Assembly (NCBI GenBank): GCA_002435785.1
Contig: DIUC01000061.1
Span: 121,598 to 154,217 of the forward strand
Length of the DNA: 32,620 bases
Reading direction: 5' to 3'
Source: Saprospiraceae bacterium UBA6168
GTDB lineage: Bacteria; Bacteroidota; Bacteroidia; Chitinophagales; Saprospiraceae
Part shown: in pieces, positions 6,640 to 15,845 of the stretch
How the letters are laid out: each line of letters opens with the position of its first letter
How positions within the stretch are numbered: position 1 is the stretch's first letter
Made by a program: the position numbers and the translations under genes
The notes under the pieces: generated by a model
Told to the model about the DNA's origin: nothing
Database searches by the model: none
What the model saw: the letters and a program-made list of their open reading frames with translations, nothing else

Positions 6640-7644
6640 TCATTTTTGGGGATTGCCAGCTTCCTCACCAAGCCATTTCAAGGTCTTGGCAAGTCCCCGC
6701 TCCAGGGGCATTGGCGAGTAGCCCAATTCCCGCTTTGCTTTTTCAACGGAAAGTTCCCAATTAAAATGGAAGCGCTTGACCCAGGGCGGTGTCAGCACGG
6801 GAGGTGTACCCGTCAGGTTGGCCCGAAATTCCATGAGGTGTGCCGCCACGTTCATCATTGGCAGTGGCACTTTGAACATGCGGGGGTTTTTGCCCGAAAG
6901 TGCGGAAAGGGTTTCAAAAAAGTCGTTGAAAGAGGAATTGCTGCCCCCAATGATGTAGCGCTCGCCTGCCTTGCCCAGCTTCATGGCGAGCAGGTGGCCA
7001 TTCACCACATCGTCAATAAAGACGTAATTGCCGATGCTGTCGCCGTCGCCGGGCAGCAGGCGGAACTTGCCATGAAGGTACATTTTCACCATCCTCGTCA
7101 CCCCGTTGCTGTCGCTCAGGAGGCCGGGCCCATAGACCCGGCTGGGGTTCACGGTCACGATTTCCATGTCCTTGCCCGATATGCGCACGGCAGCTTCCTC
7201 TGCCAGCGCTTTTGAACGGTCGTAGTCGGTGAAGTAGTCCAACGTGCGGGGCGTGGCCTCGTCGGAGGACTGGCCATCTTCGTTTGGGCTGATGGTGCCC
7301 GCCGTGGAAGTGAATACCACCCTCTTGACACCAGCTTGTTGGGCTGCCTCGAACACGTTCACGGCCCCATCCAGGTTGTAGCTGTAAAAAGTTTGGGGGT
7401 CTTTGTGCCAGGGTTTGGCGAATGCCGCCACATGAAAAACGGCATCGCACCCCGCTACGGCGGCTTGGAGGCTGGGCTTGTCGAGCAGGTCGCCTTTTTT
7501 CAGCACCACGCCCGGCACCGACCGCAAACCCTCTGCCTTTCCCTCGCTCCGGTAGAGCGCATGGACGGTATGGCCTTCGGCAACGAGCCGTTTGGTGAGC
7601 TGTGTGCCGATGTAGCCGGTGGCGCCGGTGATGAGGTATTTCAT
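6640..7644 (-). CDS. NAD(P)-dependent epimerase/dehydratase, dihydroflavonol-reductase-like
   Basis: Extended short-chain dehydrogenase/reductase, 334 residues, cytoplasmic. Nucleotide-binding GATGYIG (7-13), second-half Rossmann features GDLLD, HVAA (71-74), catalytic-site Ser in FTSTAG (S113) and the YxxxK pair Y141-K145. PSRVYGPG follows as in sugar-nucleotide epimerases and DFR-like reductases. The substrate cannot be deduced and the neighbours do not suggest a pathway. ATG at 7642-7644 starts directly with MKYLITGATG, so the start is secure. Likely a single-gene transcript. Confidence 0.92.
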   Translation of the reverse strand: MKYLITGATGYIGTQLTKRLVAEGHTVHALYRSEGKAEGLRSVPGVVLKKGDLLDKPSLQAAVAGCDAVFHVAAFAKPWHKDPQTFYSYNLDGAVNVFEAAQQAGVKRVVFTSTAGTISPNEDGQSSDEATPRTLDYFTDYDRSKALAEEAAVRISGKDMEIVTVNPSRVYGPGLLSDSNGVTRMVKMYLHGKFRLLPGDGDSIGNYVFIDDVVNGHLLAMKLGKAGERYIIGGSNSSFNDFFETLSALSGKNPRMFKVPLPMMNVAAHLMEFRANLTGTPPVLTPPWVKRFHFNWELSVEKAKRELGYSPMPLERGLAKTLKWLGEEAGNPQK

Positions 7645-7658
7645 GTGAATAAATGCAA

Positions 7659-7690
7659 AGGCCGGGCAAGCAATACTGCATGCCCGGCCT
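7659..7690 (-). terminator. Hairpin after the metalloprotease gene
   Basis: Perfect 10-bp stem AGGCCGGGCA (7659-7668) with TGCCCGGCCT (7681-7690), loop 12 nt. It lies 16 bp beyond the protease stop on the minus strand and 14 bp upstream of the epimerase start. The long U tract (TTTTTTTT at 7693-7700) follows on the plus strand; on the minus strand the downstream tract is only moderately T-rich. It probably ends the protease transcript, possibly acting in both directions. Confidence 0.65.
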
Positions 7691-7706
7691 CATTTTTTTT
7701 GAAAAA

Positions 7707-10700
7707 TTACTTAATGACCAACTTGCCTACAAAAGTGCCATTGGCCGTTTTCACCTGTACGAAGTACATGCCGGAAACGACGGAAGCCGTGTTGATGCGG
7801 AGGGTGCCCGTGCCAATTCCGCTGACGGGGACTGCGATTTGGCGGCCTTGGACATCCAGCAATGCAACAACAATTGGATTGCTGTTTCCATCCGCCAGCA
7901 CGATGTTTACTTCATCGGTAGCAGGGTTCGGAAAGAGAAGCACTTCGTTGCCCTTGACCGGGTTGCTCGAATTTCCTATGATAGCGCCGGGGTCCATCAC
8001 GATGTTGAACCGAGGGGTGCCGGTGTATCCCCCTGCGCCGTCATTTACCGAAAAAGTAAAGTAGTCATAAGCGGCGGCGGCGTTAGTGTTGGAGTAGGTC
8101 ACGTCGCTGCTATACACATCCTGCATGGTGAAATGGCCGCCCACGCCGAGGGGTTGGCCTTTGAGCACCACCTGGCCGTGCGCCGTATTTGTCACGATGG
8201 TAAACTGCAAGTCGCCGGGCAGGTTGTCCGCATCCGTGACGATGAGGTTGTTGGAGTAAATCAGGTTGTACTCGCCGGGCGGCACCCTGAGCGTATCATT
8301 TTTGGTGATGACCGGGTTGGCAGATTGTACGGCGCCGCAAACCTGCAACATCCACTGGTTGAACGAACCTCCCTCGCCAGCCGTGTTCACCACTTCCAGT
8401 TCGAGGGTCCAGTCGCCTAATGAGTTTTTGTCAATAAAATTAGAAAGTTGGCCCACTGGTTTGTAGGTGAGGTTGGCCCCAGGGCAGTTGGTCAGTGTGA
8501 GTGGCGACTGGTCGTCAAAGCCAGCATTCAGGCTGTTGCTGTTGCAGTTTGGCTCCGACATCAGCGTGACAGAGGTGCCATCTGGGCTTTTGAGCCTTAC
8601 TTGGATATGACGGAGTGCAGTATGCGTGGCTTGCACTTTTTTCACATTGACATCGGAGATGGCACCTGATTGCGCAATGTTTATTTTCGATGTGATTAAG
8701 GGCAAACCTGCGCCGGAAATAGAGATGCCGTTTTGGTCGCCGCTGCTGGTCGTCTCGATGCAAGACTGAGCGACGGTGCGGAAGCTGAAGGGGTCGCCAA
8801 AGCTTCCCGTGCCACATGCGTTGCTCGCCCGCACCCGCCAGTAATAGGTTTGGTTGGCTTCGAGGGTGATGGTTGGTGTGTACTGGGTGGTGGTCAGGTT
8901 GGTGGCACTGTTCACGATATTCGTGAACCCAGGGTCGGTAGCTATTTGAATTTCGTAGCTGGTAGCATTTGATAGTGCCGACCAGTTGAAAATAGGCAGC
9001 ACATCCTGACCGGAAGCACCATCGGCGGGGTTGCTGGCCGCAATGCCGCTCAAATTGGCGTCCACGATGGTAATGGTGAAAAACCGGGTCTGGTCGGGCT
9101 GGCCGGGCGAGGTGGCCACGATGCTGAAAGTGATGCTGCCCGTGCTTGCGGCACCGCTGGTGTTGACGGTGAGCGTGGTGGACTGGCCAGCCGCCACGGT
9201 GGTGTTGCCAAAGGTGGCGGTAGCGCCTTGGGGCAAGCCCGTTACTGCGAAGGAGACATTGGCACTAAACCCAAGAAGGGGCAGCGTTTGCAGGTTTATC
9301 ACAAACTCATCGCAGGAAAGCCCTCCTTCTGGTGGGTTGGTGGTAAAGATGTAGCCAGGCTGGGTGGCCGCCTCGATAGTGAAATTTTGGTTGGAAATAT
9401 CAAAGAAGATATTGTCGGCAGCTTGCACCCGCATACGGGCGGTGGTGGTCGGCAAGTTTGGCATTACGATGTAAGTAGTGCCGTCGTTGTCCACTTGCGA
9501 AGCCAATAGTGTCGGGTAGGTCAGGCCACCGTCCGTGCTGAGGTGGATGTTGACTTTTTTGCAGTTGACGGGGTTAAGGTTGGTATTTGCCACGTCCCAG
9601 GTGGCCTCCACATAGTCGCCCACGCTGAACGTCTCGCCAGCATTTGGGTGCGTGACGACGAATGGGCCAGCACTGGCTGCGCAGTTGAACTGTATTTCAT
9701 GATAATTAAAAGCGCCAGCGCCAGGATGGTTGTCCCGTACCACAAAGCGGAAGGTGAGTACCCGGTCAATGGTAGGGAGCACCTCAGCGATGTCAGTGGT
9801 ATTGTTGAGGATGGTTTCTAATTTCGGGAAAATGCGGGTGGTGTTGGTGGTTGGCGGATACCAACGGAACAACGGGGCCGTACCCATCGGCATACCAAGC
9901 GTGCTGGGCGGGCCAAGGTCGTACTGTTCCCAAGTATAGGTCATGGTGTTGGGGTCGTTTACGTCGGTGGCTGTGCCCGTCAGGGAGAACGGTGTGGATT
10001 TCGGGATGAAAAACCCACCGGTCATCGGGATGCTTGCCACGGGCATTTCATTGCCTTCAGCAACGACCGTTTTGCACTGGTTGCCGCCGCCCGTGCGGGT
10101 GAAGTCTTGGATGCGCAGCATGGAGTTGATGTGGAAGAACGGGTCGCTGGTAGGCTGCACATGGTTCACGCCACAGACTTGGTTGCCGTTGTAGCACATG
10201 ATGGTAGAGCCACTGCCCGGCTCGTAGGCGGTGGCTGGGTTCTCGTTGTCGTTGTCACACTTGTTGAAAGTGTGCATGGCACTGAACTGATGGCCCATTT
10301 CGTGCCCAGCGATGATGTAGAAAAGCGGCCCGGAATAAGGGCCAAACTTGCAGGAGGCAGCCCTTGCCTTCGGGAATTGAGAAAGCACCGTCGCATCACA
10401 GACGCCGCCCGTGCTGGCCAGACCACCGCCGTTGGTGCCGAAAACATGGCCGATGTCGTAGCCGTTGACGGTGAATGCGTTGTTCAGGACGATTGGATTC
10501 TCGGCAATCATGGCTGTCGTATTACCATTGGTGTAGGGGTCTGGGCTGGTGAAAAAGAACACATCTGCCGTATTGGCAATCAGCAGGAGGCGCACGGCGG
10601 CGTCCCGCTCAAAAACGCTGTTGACGTTGTTGATGACGTTGATCACGGCAGCCATGACCGAAGCTGGCGTGTTGCCCTCACTGAACGAGTATTCAAGGGT

Positions 10701-11336
10701 GGTGGCCACGGCGAGGCGGTAGGTATAAAGGTCAACTGGTGCTGCCGAGCGGGTGTTTGCTGGCGCAAAGTTTTCGGTAAAAGCGGCCACCTCTTCTTGG
10801 CTGTGGTTCACTTCGCAATGAAATTCCTGTGCCTCCGGGGTGTTGAAGTCCACGTTTTTTAACCAAAAGCTCAGGTAAACCTGCTCTTCTGGCGAGTTGG
10901 GGGCGATGAGCACGGTGCCGCCGCCCGTATGGATGATGGCGTTGAAGCCCTGCGGCGAATAGTCGAGGCGCATGGAGGTCGTGGGATTGGAGATGCTTTT
11001 CCCGGCATAGGTTTTTATCATCGGGAACTGCTCGGCCAATGCCGACTCCATGATGGGGGACTCCCACACGGCGAATGCCTCCATTGAGCCGTCGGGCATG
11101 GGGAGCACCAGCTCCAGTGGGGCGTTTTTGGCTGCGGCGGTGAACTCCATCGGCGCTTGGCGCAAGTGGTTCCGCATGGCGTCGAGGTTGAGGGAGAGCG
11201 AGCGCCACTCCTGCGGCATAAATGCGGGCCGGGAGAAGTCCGATCGGCCATTTTTGCTCCAAAAACCTGCCGAGGACTGTGCGGACAGCGTCAGTAAAGT
11301 GAGCAGGGCGGTACAAGTAATCAAGAATTTTTTCAT
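7707..11336 (-). CDS. Secreted zinc metalloprotease (reprolysin-like) with T9SS sorting domain
   Basis: 1209-residue multidomain exported protease. Signal peptide MKKFLITCTALLTLLTLSAQ; this ATG (11334-11336) is chosen over the open frame upstream because it begins the signal peptide. A propeptide-like region precedes a metzincin domain (about 200-400) with HEMGHQFSAMH at 345-355 (HExxHxxxxxH). Then: beta-rich region about 560-660, a fibronectin-III-like module about 770-855 (YYWRVRASN), a proprotein-convertase P domain about 860-1001 (CIETT...IQVRLKSPDGT...GDWTLELE), a cadherin-like repeat about 1015-1115, and a C-terminal sorting domain about 1132-1209 (LLFPNPATDEV...GMYFVQV...GKLVIK). It should be exported by Sec and then delivered to the surface or medium through T9SS. 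Substrate unknown. Appears monocistronic. Confidence 0.93.
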   Translation of the reverse strand: MKKFLITCTALLTLLTLSAQSSAGFWSKNGRSDFSRPAFMPQEWRSLSLNLDAMRNHLRQAPMEFTAAAKNAPLELVLPMPDGSMEAFAVWESPIMESALAEQFPMIKTYAGKSISNPTTSMRLDYSPQGFNAIIHTGGGTVLIAPNSPEEQVYLSFWLKNVDFNTPEAQEFHCEVNHSQEEVAAFTENFAPANTRSAAPVDLYTYRLAVATTLEYSFSEGNTPASVMAAVINVINNVNSVFERDAAVRLLLIANTADVFFFTSPDPYTNGNTTAMIAENPIVLNNAFTVNGYDIGHVFGTNGGGLASTGGVCDATVLSQFPKARAASCKFGPYSGPLFYIIAGHEMGHQFSAMHTFNKCDNDNENPATAYEPGSGSTIMCYNGNQVCGVNHVQPTSDPFFHINSMLRIQDFTRTGGGNQCKTVVAEGNEMPVASIPMTGGFFIPKSTPFSLTGTATDVNDPNTMTYTWEQYDLGPPSTLGMPMGTAPLFRWYPPTTNTTRIFPKLETILNNTTDIAEVLPTIDRVLTFRFVVRDNHPGAGAFNYHEIQFNCAASAGPFVVTHPNAGETFSVGDYVEATWDVANTNLNPVNCKKVNIHLSTDGGLTYPTLLASQVDNDGTTYIVMPNLPTTTARMRVQAADNIFFDISNQNFTIEAATQPGYIFTTNPPEGGLSCDEFVINLQTLPLLGFSANVSFAVTGLPQGATATFGNTTVAAGQSTTLTVNTSGAASTGSITFSIVATSPGQPDQTRFFTITIVDANLSGIAASNPADGASGQDVLPIFNWSALSNATSYEIQIATDPGFTNIVNSATNLTTTQYTPTITLEANQTYYWRVRASNACGTGSFGDPFSFRTVAQSCIETTSSGDQNGISISGAGLPLITSKINIAQSGAISDVNVKKVQATHTALRHIQVRLKSPDGTSVTLMSEPNCNSNSLNAGFDDQSPLTLTNCPGANLTYKPVGQLSNFIDKNSLGDWTLELEVVNTAGEGGSFNQWMLQVCGAVQSANPVITKNDTLRVPPGEYNLIYSNNLIVTDADNLPGDLQFTIVTNTAHGQVVLKGQPLGVGGHFTMQDVYSSDVTYSNTNAAAAYDYFTFSVNDGAGGYTGTPRFNIVMDPGAIIGNSSNPVKGNEVLLFPNPATDEVNIVLADGNSNPIVVALLDVQGRQIAVPVSGIGTGTLRINTASVVSGMYFVQVKTANGTFVGKLVIK

Positions 11337-11550
11337 GCTGAAAAGAAGTTTTGTTGGAAGAAATAGGCAATAAGCTCCTTTTAGGACAGGCATTCATTGC
11401 TTGCGGCAAAGCTAATGAACCGTGGTGGCAAATGATAGAAAGGAGTGGACTTAGGTTGCTTGAATGACAAAACTTGTTGGCGAAAACTTCTAATTCCGGG
11501 GTTCTTTCAAGAAACTACCTTTGTCCGCTCGAAGCATAAAAAGCGGGTAG

Positions 11551-11628
11551 TGGGTCAAAACGGTTGATAGTGACCGGGTAACTTTAAGTTACCCGGTCAC
11601 TTGGCGACGCTTCAACCCATTTGACCCA
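11551..11628. repeat. Large nested palindrome upstream of the acyltransferase gene
   Basis: Three concentric inverted repeats: outer TGGGTCAAA (11551-11559) with TTTGACCCA (11620-11628); middle GGTTGA (11562-11567) with TCAACC (11612-11617); inner perfect 16-bp arms 11569-11584 and 11586-11601 (AGTGACCGGGTAACTT) separated by a single T. The whole 78 bp could extrude as a cruciform or form a long mRNA hairpin ending 34 bp before the acyltransferase ATG. The rest of the 326-bp gap (11337-11662) holds the divergent promoters of the protease and acyltransferase, neither clearly recognisable, and no gene. Confidence 0.88.
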
Positions 11629-11662
11629 TTACCAAAAAGAAAATTGTCAGCACACCCAGTTT

Positions 11663-12745
11663 ATGCTAGAAAAAAGTGGGTCGGAACGGTTGTTTGGTTT
11701 GGACATCATCAGGGCCACCGCCATTGTTTTGGTGGTGCTTGGCCACAGCCGTTTCATGCTTCAAGGCACCCGCTTGGAGGGGTTTCCGTATGTCAGGATG
11801 ATAGACGGGGTGGACATGTTCTTTGTGCTCAGCGGTTTCCTGATTGGCAACATCATGCTGAGGCAAGTTCAAGTCAAGGGGTATTTCAGCGTGCAGGAAC
11901 TCCTGCCTTTTTGGAAGCGACGGTGGTTTCGCACGCTGCCAAGCTACTACCTCATACTATTGCTGAATTATGTCTTGGTCAAATCTGAAATCGCTGCTGG
12001 CGATATTGCGCAGTTTGATTGGAGGTTCTTTTTCTTTCTGCAAAATTTCAGTTCACCGTTTCACGGCTTTTTCTGGGAATCGTGGAGCCTGACCATAGAG
12101 GAATGGTTTTATTTGGCGTTCCCGATTATTTTGGTTTTGGCGCATAAAATGTTTTTGCCAAAACAAGCTTTTTTGGTTTCAGTCATAGTTATGCTACTAT
12201 TTCCCTTGCTTTATAGAGCAGGTATTTACGATGTCGAAATAAAGCCGGAGTATTTTGATTTGGGCATCAGAAAAGTAGTGCTGACAAGGCTCGATAGTAT
12301 TGGGTATGGGCTACTGGCGGCCTATTTTTACCAGTATTATAACCTGCAATGGGTCAAATACCGATGGGCGTTTTTTACAATTGGCGTGTTAATGATGATG
12401 GTGATTTTAAACTTAAATCCCGGCCTAACCACCTTTTATGCACAGGTATTTAATTTTATGGTTTCCCCGATGTCCGTCATGATGCTGCTTCCCGTGGCAA
12501 GCTCAATAAAGCAATATAAATGGAGGGTAGGTAAAATAATAACCCATATCAGCAAGGTTTCTTATGCCATGTATTTGTTGAACTTGGGAATCCTATTGGA
12601 CGTGATACGCAACAAGTCACAGGTGTTCGGGGAAGCAAAAGGTATCGGGTTTTTCTTGGTTTACTGGGCCGTCTTGATTGTCCTGTCCACTGCGATGTAC
12701 CACTTTTATGAAAAACCCATGATGGACCTTCGGGACAAATTCTAA
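11663..12745 (+). CDS. Acyltransferase family 3 integral membrane protein (OafA/YrhL-like)
   Basis: 360 residues with about ten hydrophobic membrane segments. N-terminal signature RLFGLDIIRATAIVLVVLGH (residues 9-28) with the catalytic-type H28, then FFVLSGFLIG (53-62), and the internal WSLTIEEWFYL motif near residue 140; all are typical of acyltransferase-3 proteins that move acetyl or other acyl groups onto sugars, O-antigen or peptidoglycan at the membrane. The frame opens at 11621 inside the palindrome, but the ATG at 11663 is preferred because it follows the repeat and starts just before the conserved domain. The acceptor molecule is unknown. Base composition is more AT-rich than its neighbours, which may hint at transfer. 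Confidence 0.9.
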   Translation: MLEKSGSERLFGLDIIRATAIVLVVLGHSRFMLQGTRLEGFPYVRMIDGVDMFFVLSGFLIGNIMLRQVQVKGYFSVQELLPFWKRRWFRTLPSYYLILLLNYVLVKSEIAAGDIAQFDWRFFFFLQNFSSPFHGFFWESWSLTIEEWFYLAFPIILVLAHKMFLPKQAFLVSVIVMLLFPLLYRAGIYDVEIKPEYFDLGIRKVVLTRLDSIGYGLLAAYFYQYYNLQWVKYRWAFFTIGVLMMMVILNLNPGLTTFYAQVFNFMVSPMSVMMLLPVASSIKQYKWRVGKIITHISKVSYAMYLLNLGILLDVIRNKSQVFGEAKGIGFFLVYWAVLIVLSTAMYHFYEKPMMDLRDKF

Positions 12746-12765
12746 GTACTTTTTTCAGTTGCCTA

Positions 12766-13386
12766 TCAATGCTTTTTTTCTCCGACCCAAGCTGCCTCCC
12801 CAGCGTTGATTTCGATGTCCAGTGTGTTTTCGGCGGGCGGTATTGGGCAATTGAACCCATCAGAGTAATGGCACCAAGGGTTGTAGCAGCGGTTGAAGTC
12901 CAACACTGGCGCCTCCACCTCCACTTCGGCGATGCTGAGGTCGAGGTAGCGGCCCCCGCCGTAGGTTGTCTCGCCGTTGGTTTCGTCCCGGAATGGGAGG
13001 AACAGGTGCTGGGCGTAGATGGGCATATTGCGCAGCGTAAGGTTTTGATAAACAGCTAATTGAAGGCTTTTGCCATCCAGTTCAAAGCGTAGAACGCCGT
13101 ACTTGACGAATGGCTTGGTGATGCCACTTGAAGTAGGGATTTCAAACGGCTTTTCGTTCGGTGTGCGCTCGAAGGTGCATGTGACCCGGTACTTTTCGTC
13201 CGCCGGAAAGAACCGAAGGTTGGGCAGGTCGGCGGAGTCGAGCGGGGAGCGCTCATTTTTCAGAAAGTCCTGCTTGTACGCCGCTCGGTGGTTTTCGATT
13301 TGCTCCGCAAAAGCAGTTTCGCCATTTTGGCCGAAGGCCGAAAAATAGAAAAGGGTGAAAAATAAGCAGGAAATTAATTGATTCAT
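12766..13386 (-). CDS. DUF1684 exported protein
   Basis: 206 residues with an N-terminal signal peptide (MNQLISCLFFTLFYFSAFGQ). The body matches the DUF1684 family: YGGGRYLDLS, then FNRCYNPWCHYSDG and NCPIPPAENTLDIEINAGE at the C-terminus. The role of the family is not established. The ATG at 13384-13386 is used; the upstream TTG two codons earlier adds nothing. Convergent with the acyltransferase gene (20 bp apart), so the two are not co-transcribed. Confidence 0.9.
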   Translation of the reverse strand: MNQLISCLFFTLFYFSAFGQNGETAFAEQIENHRAAYKQDFLKNERSPLDSADLPNLRFFPADEKYRVTCTFERTPNEKPFEIPTSSGITKPFVKYGVLRFELDGKSLQLAVYQNLTLRNMPIYAQHLFLPFRDETNGETTYGGGRYLDLSIAEVEVEAPVLDFNRCYNPWCHYSDGFNCPIPPAENTLDIEINAGEAAWVGEKKH

Positions 13387-13684
13387 TATCAATGGTTTAC
13401 GCTATTTTTTTGAAGAACTGCTAAAGCATGTCAGCGCAGTTTGAACAAATAATTGGATACTGAACAAGGTGAATTGCAGTCTTGTTCTGGAGGTTCCAAT
13501 TTTCGGATGGAGTTGCTCCGATTATTTTCAAAACCGAGGCGATGCCCTGCACTAAATGAAGCACTTGTGACTTTGAGAAATAACCAACAAATAGTGATGA
13601 TGATGTGCAGCCTTTTCAAAATATTTTTGCCCTTTTCTCCCAATTTTACAGTCCCTTTACGAATAAGCGCCCACCTTTGCTGCC
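13387..13684. other. Intergenic region between divergent DUF1684 and DUF4118-kinase genes
   Basis: About 300 bp holding the two divergent promoters. Short frames on both strands cross it but have no recognisable domain, no plausible start context and poor codon composition. A TTTG word about 12 bp upstream of the kinase ATG could be part of a weak -7 box, but I cannot define it. Confidence 0.4.
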
Positions 13685-14764
13685 ATGTTTTTTGGTAAAA
13701 ATCCAAATCCAAGTTCGGGCAGACAGTACGCCGTCAGCCTTGCGGCAATCGCTACCGTGGCGCTGGCTTGCTATCCCGTGGCGGGCGTCATTGGCTACCG
13801 CTCCGTGGCGCTCCTCCTGCTGTTTGCCTTGTCCCTGCTCTCGCTGCGGATGAGCCTCTACCCCATGATGGCGGCGGCAATGGTGAGTGCCTTGGTCTGG
13901 AACTTCTTCTTCATTCCGCCGCAGTTCACTTTTCAAATTCACAGCGTGGAGGACGGGCTGATGTTCGCCATGTACTTCATCGTGGCCCTGCTGAACGGCG
14001 TGTTCAGCGCCCGCATCCGCCGTGCGGAAGAACTGGCAAGGCAAAAAGAGGAGCGGGCCAATGCCGCCAAGCTCTACGATACGTTGTTCAATTCCCTCTC
14101 CCATGAGTTGCGGACGCCCATCGCCTCCATCCTCGGTGCCTCCGACAACTTGTTGACCCACAACCGTTTAAGCGAAGAAATCAAGCAAAATCTCTATGTC
14201 GAAATCGGTGCATCCGGCGAGCGCCTCAACCGCCTCGTGGACAACCTGCTGAACATGAGCCGCCTGGACAGCGGTTTCATCCAGCCGAAATTAGACTGGT
14301 GCGACCTCGGCGAACTGATTTTCACCGTGACGAGGGGGCTGGAAAAGGAATTGCAACACCACCGCATTGTCGTGGATTTGCCCGATGACCTTCCGCTTTT
14401 CAAGCTCGATTTCGGATTGATGGAGCAAGTGCTGACCAATATTTTGCACAATGCTTCGCTGTACACGCCTGCGGGCGGTGAAATCAACATCAAAAGCTAT
14501 TTTGCTGAAAATCAATGTTTTGTAAAGATAAAAGACAGTGGCCCTGGCATCCCGGCAGGTGAAATCCCGCATGTTTTTGAGAAATTCTACCGCTCCAAAA
14601 ATGCCCAGACGGGCGGCCTCGGCCTCGGTTTGAGCATCGCCAAGGGCTTCGTGGAGGCGCATGGTAGCACAATTTGCGTGGAAAATGCGGCGCAAGGCGG
14701 CGCAGTTTTTACCTTGCGGATTCCAACGGAAGTGCTCTCCGTCCAAATGCCCAAAGATGAATAG
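13685..14764 (+). CDS. Sensor histidine kinase with DUF4118 membrane domain (C-terminal half of KdpD)
   Basis: 359 residues. Residues about 15-110 form the four-helix DUF4118 membrane module found in the middle of KdpD (VIGYRSVALLLL, NFFFIPPQFTF). It is followed by HisKA with an intact H-box (LSHELRTPIASILG, H140) and HATPase_c with N box (NILHNASLYTP), G1 (DSGPGIP) and G2 (GGLGLGLSIAKGF). The KdpD N-terminal kinase-like/Usp part and the GAF-like linker of the E. coli 894-residue protein are absent; the N-terminal part is encoded separately at 24482-25606. It is followed directly by kdpE, which it should phosphorylate. Hence this is likely the catalytic kinase of a split KdpD system, although it could serve KdpE independently of potassium. 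Confidence 0.93.
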   Translation: MFFGKNPNPSSGRQYAVSLAAIATVALACYPVAGVIGYRSVALLLLFALSLLSLRMSLYPMMAAAMVSALVWNFFFIPPQFTFQIHSVEDGLMFAMYFIVALLNGVFSARIRRAEELARQKEERANAAKLYDTLFNSLSHELRTPIASILGASDNLLTHNRLSEEIKQNLYVEIGASGERLNRLVDNLLNMSRLDSGFIQPKLDWCDLGELIFTVTRGLEKELQHHRIVVDLPDDLPLFKLDFGLMEQVLTNILHNASLYTPAGGEINIKSYFAENQCFVKIKDSGPGIPAGEIPHVFEKFYRSKNAQTGGLGLGLSIAKGFVEAHGSTICVENAAQGGAVFTLRIPTEVLSVQMPKDE

Positions 14765-14850
14765 GTTTAGAAGGTTTAGCGGGTTTAGAAGGTTTAATCT
14801 TACCGTGCTAAACTCCTCTAAACCTTCTAAACCCCTCTAAACCTTCTAAA
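14763..14850. repeat. Inverted arrays of a 9-bp unit between the kinase gene and kdpE
   Basis: Left half: repeated GTTTAGAAG/GGTTTAG units (14763-14796). Right half: the complementary CTTCTAAAC units (14817-14850). Perfect 16-bp arms are 14781-14796 and 14819-14834. The array begins at the kinase stop codon and ends 7 bp before the kdpE ATG, so it fills the entire intergenic gap of a two-gene operon. Confidence 0.88.
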
Positions 14851-14857
14851 CATTTCA

Positions 14858-15547
14858 ATGCATAATCCGACCATCCTCATCATAGACGACGAGCCGCCCA
14901 TCCGCAAGCTCTTAGAAATCACGCTGCAAGCGAACGACTTCAAAACCGTGATGGCCACTACCGCCAAGGAGGGCCTCACCCTCGCCGCCATGCACCCGCC
15001 CGACCTCATCCTCCTCGACCTCGGCCTCCCCGACGACGATGGCCAAAACGTGTTGGCGCAACTGCGGGAATGGTACACGAACCCCGTCATTATCCTATCG
15101 GTACGAAGCAGCGAGGAGGACATCGTGCGGGCGCTCGACCATGGGGCCAACGACTACCTCGTGAAGCCTTTCCGTACGGGCGAGTTGGTCGCCCGCATAC
15201 GCTCGGCGCTGCGGCTCTCCCAAGGGGCGGCCCACGTGCCCGTGCAAGCATTCGGCAACCTCAGCGTTGACCTCGCCGCCCGCACCGTCCGAAAAAACGG
15301 CGAGATGGTGAAGCTCACGGCCACCGAATTTTCCCTGCTGAAACTGCTCGTCCGCAACGAAGGGAAAGTGCTCACGCACGCCTTCATCCTTCGGGAAATA
15401 TGGGGCCCCGGTTATACGCAGCACCCAGAGTATCCGAGGGTTTTCATCGGCCAGCTTCGCAAAAAAATAGAGGACAACCCGAACCAGCCCAGCTTGATTT
15501 TGACGGAAAGTGGGGTAGGGTATCGGTTTGTGGGGGTGGGAAACTGA
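14858..15547 (+). CDS. kdpE: KdpE-like response regulator (OmpR/PhoB family)
   Basis: 229 residues: receiver domain 5-120 with acidic pair D10-D11, phospho-acceptor D54 (ILLDLGLPDDDG) and K103 (LVKPF), then an OmpR-type winged-helix DNA-binding domain (LTATEFSLLKLLVRNEGKVLTH...REIWG...QLRKKIEDNP...GVGYRF). The REIWG and QLRKKIE blocks are those of KdpE. In known systems it activates kdpFABC when K+ is limiting. Paired with the DUF4118 kinase immediately upstream and about 2.6 kb from the kdp promoter, with the T9SS gene in between on the opposite strand. Confidence 0.93.
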   Translation: MHNPTILIIDDEPPIRKLLEITLQANDFKTVMATTAKEGLTLAAMHPPDLILLDLGLPDDDGQNVLAQLREWYTNPVIILSVRSSEEDIVRALDHGANDYLVKPFRTGELVARIRSALRLSQGAAHVPVQAFGNLSVDLAARTVRKNGEMVKLTATEFSLLKLLVRNEGKVLTHAFILREIWGPGYTQHPEYPRVFIGQLRKKIEDNPNQPSLILTESGVGYRFVGVGN

Positions 15548-15639
15548 ACTTTTTTTACGAAAAATAGCTTCGCCAATCTCTTTTTTTACAATGCCCGTTT
15601 CCAAAAAAGAGCCAAAATCACGTTATCCGCATTCTACAG

Positions 15640-15812
15640 GAGATTATTGGCAATCCCGACAAGAAATTGCAATTTGGCAAGAGATCATTGCCAATCTCAT
15701 TTCGGGATTGCCATTCGGCTCCAGCCGATTGACAATCCCGAAATGAAATTGGCGATCGGCAACAGCCGAATGGCAGTCCCGGCATGGGATTGCCATTCGG
15801 CAAGAGATTATT
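15640..15812. repeat. Complex interspersed palindromes downstream of kdpE
   Basis: Several words recur in both orientations: GGCAATCCCGA/TCGGGATTGCC, TTGGCAAGAGAT and CGGCAAGAGATTATTG, and the inverted pair TTTCGGGATTG (15696-15706) with CAATCCCGAAA (15732-15742), which encloses a second hairpin TTCGGCT/AGCCGA. Together with the fragment at 15846-15945 this fills the 540-bp gap after kdpE. No credible gene is present. The layout suggests repeated insertion of related short palindromic units. Confidence 0.75.
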
Positions 15813-15845
15813 GCTCCTGACTGGATGTTTCTGGGTTTTTGGCAC

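Noticed and set aside
10107..10862. 251-codon plus-strand frame
   Set aside because: Opposite the metalloprotease catalytic region, whose HExxH and signal peptide are clear; shadow frame.
15640..15812. Possible CRISPR array
   Set aside because: Repeats vary in length, spacing and orientation, with no constant spacer size and no cas genes.
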